This document shows positions 34,889 to 42,011 of a stretch of DNA of 64,000 nt, one piece after another. The notes beneath the pieces were generated by a model. That model searched no databases, was not told where the DNA came from, and saw only the letters and a list, made by a program, of their open reading frames with translations. The stretch comes from Gemmatimonadaceae bacterium. Its GTDB lineage: Bacteria > Gemmatimonadota > Gemmatimonadetes > Gemmatimonadales > Gemmatimonadaceae. Each line of letters starts with the position of its first letter. The stretch's first letter is position 1. The stretch is taken from NCBI GenBank assembly GCA_020851035.1, contig JADZDM010000005.1, positions 124,001 through 188,000 on the forward strand. Reading direction: 5' to 3'. The position numbers and the translations under genes are program-made.

Positions 34889-35002
34889 GCTGTACCGACC
34901 CCCAGACTACGCGCATCGGTTCTGCGGTGCATGCCGCCGACCATCTCCGCCCGGTCAGCCCAGGCGGTACAGCCCCCCGGCAAGTCCGGGGGGCTCTTTT
35001 TT
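34889..35002 (+). ncRNA. Candidate structured small RNA ending at an intrinsic terminator
   Basis: A terminator on the plus strand (34971-35002) has no plus-strand gene before it. Just upstream, GCTGTACCG (34889-34897) can pair with CGGTACAGC (34965-34973), enclosing a smaller GCGG/CCGC hairpin (about 34924-34936). The 5' end is not defined. It is antisense to the DNA upstream of queF. I see no SRP, tmRNA, 6S or RNase P signature. Confidence 0.35.
34971..35002 (+). terminator. Strong intrinsic terminator, plus strand
   Basis: AGCCCCCCGG pairs perfectly with CCGGGGGGCT (loop CAAGT), followed by C and six T. Textbook form, yet the flanking genes queF and the rhomboid are both on the minus strand. 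Its first three bases also belong to the long-range pairing of the candidate RNA. Confidence 0.85.
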
Positions 35003-35023
35003 GTCCTGATCCGGCTGAAGAGA

Positions 35024-35245
35024 GCAACTGCATGACGCAAAGGCGCAAAGGGCGCGAAAGACGCAAAGAGGTCGGCGCGGCCGTCAGCGTTCGCTGCACG
35101 CGATGCAGCAAGAAGTTGAGGGGAACTGCCGTGACAGTTGGAGTTCCAAACGCAATTCGAAGCCCCGCACAACGCTGACGCCAGCGACGAACACGGAGTT
35201 CTTCGTGTCCTTTGCGCCCTTCGCGCCTTTGCGTCAAGCAGTTGC
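35024..35245. repeat. Hairpin element C (CGCAAAGG-type arms)
   Basis: A 222-bp inverted repeat. The left arm starts GCAACTGCATGACGCAAAGG and the right-arm reverse complement GCAACTGCTTGACGCAAAGG; the arms match over about 40 bp. The core has GGAACTGC...AGTTCC near 35132-35157. It lies 33 bases 3' of the rhomboid stop. Confidence 0.88.
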
Positions 35246-35278
35246 AGTTGCCGTCGGGTTGCCGACAGGACTGCGAGC

Positions 35279-36244
35279 CTATCGCTGCCCGTTCCGCAGC
35301 AGCTCCGAGAGCTCGCGCAGGCGCGCATGCTCCAGGGACGTCAGGCTCTCCCGGCCGCCACCGTTCGACATCTTGTCGAGCAGCGCATTCATCTCCTCGG
35401 TCGCCGACTGCGCCGGCGCCACCGTCGCCGTCACCACCGGGCGCTGCGGCACCGCGGTGGGCGGACGGCGCTGCACGATCGCGTTGCTCCGCGCCACCAC
35501 GTCGTCCACCGGGTCGGCGGCAGAGTCCACGCTGCGCTGCGGGCGCAGGCCCGAGGTGCGCGGCACGCTGCGCGGCATCTCGTCCTCCGGCAGCTCCGGC
35601 GCCGGGCTGAAACGCTCCGGCCACGTGCTCAGCCGGCGCGCCGCCGGCAGCCGCACCAGCACGAACGCCGCCAGGAACCCGCCCAGGTGCGCGAAGTGCG
35701 CCACCCCGCTCTGCCCGCCCGTGATGCCCAGCAGGAGGCTCATCACCGCGAACCCCGCCACCGCCCAGCGCACCTGCATCGGGATGATGCCGAAGAAGAG
35801 CAACATCGTGCGCGGCCACGCATGTGCGAACGCGTACATCACGCCGAACACCGCCGCACTCGCGCCGATCATGTCCCCCGCCGTGCCGGGAAAGAACCAC
35901 CGCAGCACGAAATAGTGCAGCGCCGCTCCACCCAGCGCACACCAGAGGTAGAAGCGCACGAATCGCCCCGTGCCGAACAGCCGCTCCACCCGCGGACCGA
36001 ACTGCCACAACGCGATCATGTTGAACGCGATGTGCCAGATGTCACCATGCAGGAAGGCATACGTCAGCGGCGTCCACCACCGCGCCAGCACACCGGTGCT
36101 GTCGAACGCGAAGACCCCCTGCAGGTCCTCCGCCCGCACCACCGTCTGCTGCAGGAAGAAGATCGCCACGTTCGCGACCAGCAACCACAACACCGCAGGT
36201 GTCAGCCCGGCGGGACCCTGTTCCTCTGCGTGTGGACTGGACAT
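35279..36244 (-). CDS. Rhomboid-family intramembrane serine protease
   Basis: A 321-residue membrane protease with six helices in the first 210 residues and a soluble tail rich in Pro, Arg and Ala. The catalytic Ser is in MIGASAAVFG and the His in VAHFAHLGG. The HGDIWHIAFNMIALW segment matches the family loop and helix 2. Rhomboids cleave membrane proteins within or near their helices. The ATG at 36244 is preferred; a longer start at 36295 adds 17 residues. The tail (about 220-321) is not seen in short rhomboids and may bind a partner. Confidence 0.92.
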   Translation of the reverse strand: MSSPHAEEQGPAGLTPAVLWLLVANVAIFFLQQTVVRAEDLQGVFAFDSTGVLARWWTPLTYAFLHGDIWHIAFNMIALWQFGPRVERLFGTGRFVRFYLWCALGGAALHYFVLRWFFPGTAGDMIGASAAVFGVMYAFAHAWPRTMLLFFGIIPMQVRWAVAGFAVMSLLLGITGGQSGVAHFAHLGGFLAAFVLVRLPAARRLSTWPERFSPAPELPEDEMPRSVPRTSGLRPQRSVDSAADPVDDVVARSNAIVQRRPPTAVPQRPVVTATVAPAQSATEEMNALLDKMSNGGGRESLTSLEHARLRELSELLRNGQR

Positions 36245-36470
36245 GCGCGACTTCGGCGATGGGGCGTGAACGACGACGTAGACTGGGTACAACACACGGC
36301 ACTCGAGGCAGTTCCGACGCCAAACCGCCCCGGCCGCCAGGCACCTGCCCAGCCCCGGTAGACGATCCTCTTGCCCCTGCGGTGACTATCCGTAGAAGCT
36401 CGGCCTCTTTTCCCGCACCGGCAAGTCTGATGCCGTACCGTCCAGCCTGCTCAGCAGCAGGGGACAGGCC

Positions 36471-37469
36471 TCAACGCACCGCATCCTGTACCAGCCGGTC
36501 GCACAGCTCCACGAAACTCATCCCCGCCGCCGCCGCGCACTGCGGTACCAGGCTCAGCGCCGTCATCCCTGGCAAGGTGTTCGCCTCCAGGCAGAAGAAC
36601 TCCCCCTCGGGCGTCAGCCGGAAGTCGATCCGCGCGCACCCGCGCAGCTTGAGCGCCACGTACGCACGCACCGCCTGCCGCTGCACGGTCGCGGTCGCCT
36701 CGGGCGTCAGGTCGGCCGGAAAGACCTCCTGCGCCATCCCCGGCGTGTACTTGCACTCATAGTCGTAGATCTCCTTCACCGGGATGATCTCGCCCACCGG
36801 CAACGCCTCCCCCGCCAGTACCGGCACCGTGAGCTCACGCCCCGGCACGAAGGTCTCGCACATGACCTCACGGTCGTAGCGCAGCCCCTCCGCCACCGCC
36901 CCGTCGAACTGGTCCCGCGACTTCACGATCGTCAGCCCCACCGTGCTCCCCTCCCGGTTGGGCTTCACGATCAGCGGCAGCCCCAGCGCCCCGATCGCCG
37001 TGTCGGCATCGACCGGTGTCATCCGCCACGTCGCCGTCGGCACCCCGGCGTGCACCAGCAGCCGCTTGGTCATGTCCTTGTCGAGGGCGATCGCGCTCGA
37101 CATCGCGCCACTGCCGGTATAGCGCACGCCCGCCACGTCCAGCAGCGCCTGCACCGTACCGTCCTCGCCCTGCCCCCCATGCAGCGCCAGCACCACACAC
37201 TCTGCATCCCGAACCAGGGGGTGCAGCGGCAGCCCGGGCGTCTGGTCCTGCGCCCTCAGCCCCGCCAGCTCCTCGGGACTCGGCGGCGCACTCCCCACGC
37301 TGCGCGCACGCCAGGCCGCCTCGGTGTCCGGATCGATCGGGCCCGTGGCCGGGTCCAGCAGGCGCACCTCGTGTCCCGCCTCCCGCAACGCCGCCGCCAT
37401 CCGCAACCCGCTCGCCAGTGACACGTTCCGCTCACTCGACGTCCCGCCCAGCAATACGGTCAGCAGCAT
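36471..37469 (-). CDS. ddl: D-alanine--D-alanine ligase
   Basis: A 332-residue ATP-grasp ligase that joins two D-alanines for peptidoglycan. The start is LLGGTSSERNVSLASG. The ATP-grasp motifs GSGAMSSAIALDKDMTK, VKPNREGSTVGL and RIDFRLTPEGEF are present, and the ending LEANTLPGMTALSLVPQ is typical of Ddl. The ATG at 37469 is three bases after the stop of the cystathionine beta-synthase gene, so the two form an operon. Confidence 0.96.
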   Translation of the reverse strand: MLLTVLLGGTSSERNVSLASGLRMAAALREAGHEVRLLDPATGPIDPDTEAAWRARSVGSAPPSPEELAGLRAQDQTPGLPLHPLVRDAECVVLALHGGQGEDGTVQALLDVAGVRYTGSGAMSSAIALDKDMTKRLLVHAGVPTATWRMTPVDADTAIGALGLPLIVKPNREGSTVGLTIVKSRDQFDGAVAEGLRYDREVMCETFVPGRELTVPVLAGEALPVGEIIPVKEIYDYECKYTPGMAQEVFPADLTPEATATVQRQAVRAYVALKLRGCARIDFRLTPEGEFFCLEANTLPGMTALSLVPQCAAAAGMSFVELCDRLVQDAVR

Positions 37470-37472
37470 GAA

Positions 37473-38897
37473 TCAGCGGGCCATGAGGTAGGTGAGCACG
37501 TCGGAACGCGTCACGATGCCGGCGATGTTGCCATGCTCGCGGACCAACACCGCCGGGTTGGTCTTCGAGAGCAACGTCACCACCGCATCCACCACCTGCG
37601 ACCCGTCCACGATCGGATACGGTGAGTCCATCACCTCACTCACCGTCGCGTCCAGCAGCTTCGGGTTCTCCAGGCTCTTCCCCGTCAGCGACCACTCGCT
37701 GATGCTCCCCACGCAGCTCTGCCCGTCCATCACCGGCAGCTGCGACACGTCGTGCAGGGTCATCAGCCGCAGCGCCTGCCGCACGCTCTGCCCCGGCGCC
37801 GCACTGATCAGCGTCGGCGACGACACATCCTTGTGCGAGATCAGCGTGCCCAGCGTCGCCCGGTCGGTGTCCAGCATCTGGTTCTCGCGCATCCATTCGT
37901 CGTTGAACTGCTTCGACAGGTAGCGCTCACCGGTGTCACAGAGGAAGGTCACCACCAGCGCCTCAGGATCATCCAGCCGGCGCGCCAGGTTCAGCGCCGC
38001 GTGCGCGATCAGCCCCGCCGACCCGCCCACGAACACACCCTCCTCGCGCGTCAGCCGGCGCGACATCGCAAACGCCTCGCGATCGCCCACCGTCACGAAG
38101 TCGTCGATCACCGACATGTCCAGCGTGCCGGGCACCTTGTCCTGCCCCACACCCTCCACCTTGTACGGCGCTCCTTGAATCAGGCTCGCGCCATGACTGC
38201 GCCAGTGTTCGGCCAGAATCGACCCATTCGGATCCGCGCCGATGATCTTGATGTTCGGGTTCTTCTCCTTCAGGAAGCGACCCACCCCGCTGATCGTCCC
38301 GCCGGTGCCGGCCGCGGCGACGAAGTGCGTGATGCGACCCTCCGTCTGCTCCCAGAGCTCCGGGCCGGTGGTCCGGTAGTGCGCGTCGGGGTTCGACTGG
38401 TTGTAGAACTGGTTCGCCAGCACCGCGTTCGGCGTCTCGTGCGCGATCCGCTTCGCCATCATCACGTAGTTGTCAGGATGGTCGTGCGGCACCGCCGTGG
38501 GCGTGATGATCACCTCCGCCCCGAACGCCTTGAGCAGGCGCACCTTCTCCTGGCTCATCTTGTCGGGCATGGTGAAAATGCACCGATAGCCCTTGTGCGC
38601 CGCCGCGATCGCGAGGCCGATGCCGGTGTTGCCGCTCGTCCCCTCCACGATCACGCCACCCGGCCTGAGCTGCCCGCTCGCCTCGGCCGCCTCGATGATC
38701 GGCAGGCCGATGCGGTCCTTCACGCTGCCGCCCGGGTTGAAATAGTCGGCCTTGCCGTAGAGCGGCGTGCGCACCCCGCGCCCCACCCGCGACAGGCGGA
38801 TCAGCGGGGTCCAGCCGATCGTCTCCAGCACCGAGGCGTACGGCCGACGGTGCCGCTCCACGTGGGTCGCACCCGCAGTCTCAGCGGAAACAGTCAT
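37473..38897 (-). CDS. Cystathionine beta-synthase-like PLP enzyme with two CBS domains
   Basis: A 474-residue PLP enzyme. The catalytic lysine is in GGSVKDRIGLP, the phosphate-binding loop follows in EGTSGNTGIGLA, and the FVAAAGTGGTISG loop completes the core. Two CBS domains occupy about 345-474 (LISHKDVSSPTLISA, VTRSDVLTYLMA). This arrangement is that of bacterial cystathionine beta-synthase, which joins serine and homocysteine; cysteine synthase activity is the alternative. ATG 38897 has GAGGAG seven bases upstream. It precedes ddl by three bases. Confidence 0.93.
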   Translation of the reverse strand: MTVSAETAGATHVERHRRPYASVLETIGWTPLIRLSRVGRGVRTPLYGKADYFNPGGSVKDRIGLPIIEAAEASGQLRPGGVIVEGTSGNTGIGLAIAAAHKGYRCIFTMPDKMSQEKVRLLKAFGAEVIITPTAVPHDHPDNYVMMAKRIAHETPNAVLANQFYNQSNPDAHYRTTGPELWEQTEGRITHFVAAAGTGGTISGVGRFLKEKNPNIKIIGADPNGSILAEHWRSHGASLIQGAPYKVEGVGQDKVPGTLDMSVIDDFVTVGDREAFAMSRRLTREEGVFVGGSAGLIAHAALNLARRLDDPEALVVTFLCDTGERYLSKQFNDEWMRENQMLDTDRATLGTLISHKDVSSPTLISAAPGQSVRQALRLMTLHDVSQLPVMDGQSCVGSISEWSLTGKSLENPKLLDATVSEVMDSPYPIVDGSQVVDAVVTLLSKTNPAVLVREHGNIAGIVTRSDVLTYLMAR

Positions 38898-39009
38898 GCA
38901 CAGCTCCTCGCGCCTCGGCACCATCGCCGGTCGCACCAAAGGTTCGATTCAGGGAAGGACAAATATGCGCATTGACGACCGCACGCCCACCACGTCTCCG
39001 GAGCACAGA

Positions 39010-40323
39010 TCAGCAAGAAGTGACGAGACCGCTGCACGTGCCGAATCCGATCCGGCGCTGACCCGGGGCCTCGCACCACCCGGCCAACTCGACCAGGTCC
39101 TCATCCTCAAGGAACGCGCGCGTCTCACCAGATGGGAGAACCAGCGGCTCGGACCCGCGCCACGTCAGCTCGAGCAGGCACCCGCGCTCTCCCTTCGTGG
39201 GCCCACTCACCGTCCCGCTCGCCAGCAGGTCGCCGGGGCGCATGTTGCACCCCCCCATGGCGTGGTGCGTGAGCAGTTGTGCGAGGGTCCAGTACATGTG
39301 TGTGAAACTGGTGCGGCTCACTGCCACCGGCGCCTCACCGCGCGCCCGCATCGCCGCCGTCTGCAGCCGCACCTCGAGCGTGATGTCCACACCGCCAGCC
39401 ACCTCGTTCGCCGCGCTGGTCAGGTACGGCAGCGGCGCGGGATCACCCGCCGCGCGCGCGAACGCCGGCGCCCGGAACGGCGCCAGCGCGTCCAGCGTCA
39501 CCACCCACGGGCTCACGGTCGTCGCGAAGTTCTTCGCCAGGAAGGGACCCAGCGGCTGGTACTCCCAGCTCTGCACGTCCCGCGCACTCCAGTCGTTCAC
39601 CAGCGCCACACCGAACAGGTGCTCCTCGGCGCTTTCCAGCGCGATGGTCTCACCCATCGCTGACCCCTTCCCGATGAACACCCCGACCTCGCACTCGTAG
39701 TCCAGGCTCCGCGACGGACCCACCGTCGGCTCCGCATCGGTCGGACCCTTCCGCTGCCCCGCCGGCCGGATCACCGGTGTGCCGCTCGGTACGATCGAAC
39801 TCGCCCGGCCGTGGTACCCGATCGGCACGTACTTGTAGTTCGGCAGCAGCGCGTTGTCGGGCCGGAACATGCTGCCCACGTTGGTGGCGTGGTACACACT
39901 GGCGTAGAAGTCCGTGTAGTCGCCGACCTGCGCCGGCATCAGCATGTCCACGTCGGCCATCGGGATCAGCGCCCCCGACAACTCGTGCTGCGCCACGCCG
40001 TTCGACAGGTCCAGCGCATTCGCGATCGACTCGCGCAGCACCGCCACCTGCCGCCGGCCCAGCGCCATCAGTGCATTCAGCGACGGCGTGTCACAGGCGA
40101 CGATGGCCTCGTCGTTGCCGGCGAAGTGACCCGTGGACCGCGCCGCCGCATCCGTCACGTCCAGCACCATGTCACCGATCGCCACGCCCACCCGCGCGCG
40201 CTCGGTGGACCCGCGCCGCCGGAACACGCCGAACGGCAGGTTCTGGATCGGGAAGTCCGTCGCCGGATCATTCGCGCCGTGGACCCAGCTCAGTCGCGCC
40301 GGATCGTGCGTTGCGTCAGTCAT
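39010..40323 (-). CDS. fahA: Fumarylacetoacetase
   Basis: A 437-residue hydrolase of tyrosine breakdown that splits fumarylacetoacetate into fumarate and acetoacetate. Motifs include DYTDFYASVYHATNVG (metal-binding start of the core), GYHGRASSIV, the acidic ligands in DYECEVGVFIG, and NDWSARDVQSWEYQPLGPF. Length fits the eukaryote-like FAH family. ATG 40323 has GGAA eight bases upstream; ATG 40338 is the alternative. It overlaps the upstream gene, so they are coupled. Other tyrosine-pathway genes are not in the window. Confidence 0.95.
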   Translation of the reverse strand: MTDATHDPARLSWVHGANDPATDFPIQNLPFGVFRRRGSTERARVGVAIGDMVLDVTDAAARSTGHFAGNDEAIVACDTPSLNALMALGRRQVAVLRESIANALDLSNGVAQHELSGALIPMADVDMLMPAQVGDYTDFYASVYHATNVGSMFRPDNALLPNYKYVPIGYHGRASSIVPSGTPVIRPAGQRKGPTDAEPTVGPSRSLDYECEVGVFIGKGSAMGETIALESAEEHLFGVALVNDWSARDVQSWEYQPLGPFLAKNFATTVSPWVVTLDALAPFRAPAFARAAGDPAPLPYLTSAANEVAGGVDITLEVRLQTAAMRARGEAPVAVSRTSFTHMYWTLAQLLTHHAMGGCNMRPGDLLASGTVSGPTKGERGCLLELTWRGSEPLVLPSGETRAFLEDEDLVELAGWCEAPGQRRIGFGTCSGLVTSC

Positions 40324-41374
40324 CGCTGTCTGTTCCATTGTGTGCCGTTGCGCCCGGCAGCCCCAGTGCCGTCAGCTCGTCCACCGGTTCGCGGAACGAG
40401 CAGGAGCCGAAGGCCACCAGCGCCTCGCGACGCGTTCGTGCCAGCTGCACCGCGTCCAGCGTCATGAGCACCGCGTCGCCGCGCGCGATCAGGATCTCTG
40501 CCCCCGTGAACTCCACGCTCACACCGCCGTTCAAGGGGACGGGGATCTTGAACGCTCCCGCCTCACCCCCGTTCAAGATCCCCGTCCCCTTGAACGCCGC
40601 CCCCGTCACACCATCACCACCCACCAGCAACACCCCTTCCGCCACTGCGTCATCCCCGCCCGCCGCGATCACTGCGGCGCACAGGAACAGGTTCAGGTAG
40701 CCGTACATCACCCCCCGCGGCGCTTCCGGCGCATAGGTCAGCCGGTACTCCGCCCGGAGCGGATGATGCAGCCCCGCCGTCGCCTTCGCGGTCACGCCCG
40801 TCTCGTGGCAGCGGCGCAGGAACCGCACGATCTCGGCCGGCGCCGGAAAGGCGTCCGGTGTCACCCCGCCGGTGCGGAGCTTGGCCCGCGCACGGGCCGA
40901 TTGCACGGCCAGCAGCAGCGGCAACGGATCGTCGCGGTGCGGCAGCTCGCAGTAGAGCGTCACGTCATCCGGCATCGACGCGGCCATCGCCAGCACGGTG
41001 TCGGGATCCGCGGTGCGTCCCTCCGCCACGTCGATGCGCACGCCGTGGGGTGCGCGGTGGTCGAAGGCTTCGATCGCCGCCGTCTCTGCCGCGAACCCGC
41101 CGGTGAGGAGGACGCTCAGCCGCGCGCCGTGCCAGGCATCACGTTCCGGCTGTGTGAGCGCGGCGATCGCCGACTCCAGTTCGTCGAGCCGGGTGGCCGG
41201 AACGACGAACCGGCCCAGCATCCAGGTCTGCGGGCCGGCGCGATAGGCGGCGTAGTTCGCCACTGCCGAGTGCATGTCGAGCGATGCCGGCGGAAAGAGG
41301 CCGGCGTAGTCCACCACCTCCGCCAGCAGGGCGCGCAGGGCCGCTGCCGGCGCGGCGTGCCGCGTTGCTTTCAC
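40316..41374 (-). CDS. Conserved hypothetical protein with an in-frame palindromic insertion
   Basis: A 352-residue protein starting at GTG 41374. The sequence begins with VVDYAGLFPPASLDMHSAVANY and has strand-helix periodicity (IDVAEG, VTLYCELPH, AKLRTGG, VTAKATAGLHHPLR) suggesting a TIM-barrel-like fold; I do not know its activity. It overlaps the fumarylacetoacetase gene by eight bases, so a role in aromatic degradation is likely from context. Residues about 261-283 (FKGTGILNG, then FKIPVPLNG) are encoded by the inverted 25-bp repeat pair at 40529-40595. This stretch looks foreign to the protein, but the frame continues unbroken for 70 more residues to the stop. Confidence 0.8.
   Translation of the reverse strand: MKATRHAAPAAALRALLAEVVDYAGLFPPASLDMHSAVANYAAYRAGPQTWMLGRFVVPATRLDELESAIAALTQPERDAWHGARLSVLLTGGFAAETAAIEAFDHRAPHGVRIDVAEGRTADPDTVLAMAASMPDDVTLYCELPHRDDPLPLLLAVQSARARAKLRTGGVTPDAFPAPAEIVRFLRRCHETGVTAKATAGLHHPLRAEYRLTYAPEAPRGVMYGYLNLFLCAAVIAAGGDDAVAEGVLLVGGDGVTGAAFKGTGILNGGEAGAFKIPVPLNGGVSVEFTGAEILIARGDAVLMTLDAVQLARTRREALVAFGSCSFREPVDELTALGLPGATAHNGTDSDD
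40529..40553 (+). repeat. 25-bp dispersed repeat, copy 4, inside a coding gene
   Basis: Identical to copy 1 (1804-1828). On the coding (minus) strand it reads as FKIPVPLN. It forms an inverted pair with copy 5 across a 17-base spacer, the same spacing as copies 2 and 3. Confidence 0.92.
40571..40595 (-). repeat. 25-bp dispersed repeat, copy 5, inverted, inside a coding gene
   Basis: Exact reverse complement of copy 4; encodes FKGTGILN on the minus strand. The spacer (40554-40570) differs in sequence from that at 1872-1888, but its length is the same. Confidence 0.92.
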
Positions 41375-41394
41375 CCCACCAGCAGCCCCACCAC

Positions 41395-41877
41395 TCACAC
41401 CGCGTCCGGGCGCACCTGGCGATACGCATCCGCCGCCTGGCGCAGCGCCAGCAGCGCCGACGCCTCGAGCTCGAAGTCCAGCGCCAGCTCGCCGAAGCGG
41501 CCGGCATCCGGGGCGGAGAGGTCCTTCGCCGCCGCATCCGTGCCGCTGTGGCGGCGCGCGAACTCGCGCGCGGCCATCCACACCGCGTTCGCCTTGCGCC
41601 ACCAGGCTTCGTCGGCACCGTCCACCTTCACGTTCGCCGATGACTTCTCGTACGACTCCAGCATCGAGGCGAGGGCGTCGATCGCGTGGCGGGCCGCGCT
41701 CTGGGTCACGCGCTTCTCCGTCTGCGCGCAACTCAGCGCGCCGAGGTGTGCACAGCGATCCTGCTGGCGGATGCACTCCGTCGCGATGCGGAACAGGCCG
41801 TCGGCCTTCGCACGCAACAGGTCGACCGTCGTCACGTTCGGGTCGATGATCGGGTTTTCCAGCGTGGGCTTCAACAT
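41395..41877 (-). CDS. Hypothetical helical protein
   Basis: A 160-residue, mostly helical protein with no recognised family (LLRAKADGLFRIATECIRQQ, DGADEAWWRKANAVWMAA). No signal peptide. ATG 41877 starts the plausible part; the frame is open to 41964. It ends 20 bases before the GTG of the next minus-strand gene and lies 134 bases after mutS. Confidence 0.72.
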   Translation of the reverse strand: MLKPTLENPIIDPNVTTVDLLRAKADGLFRIATECIRQQDRCAHLGALSCAQTEKRVTQSAARHAIDALASMLESYEKSSANVKVDGADEAWWRKANAVWMAAREFARRHSGTDAAAKDLSAPDAGRFGELALDFELEASALLALRQAADAYRQVRPDAV

Positions 41878-42011
41878 GGGTGGGCCTGGTCGTGGTGGAT
41901 GTCCCGGCGACGGTGAAATGTCGACAGACTGCGAAATGTACGCAGGCGTCTCCACGCAACACACTCTCGACCCGCTCGCTGTCCCACCGGCCGCACACGC
42001 GGGTGCCCCGG

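Noticed and set aside
34889-35002. Known RNAs (SRP, 6S, tmRNA) as identity of the candidate small RNA
   Set aside because: The SRP GGAAGCAGCC-type loop, a tRNA-like end and a clear 6S bubble are all missing.
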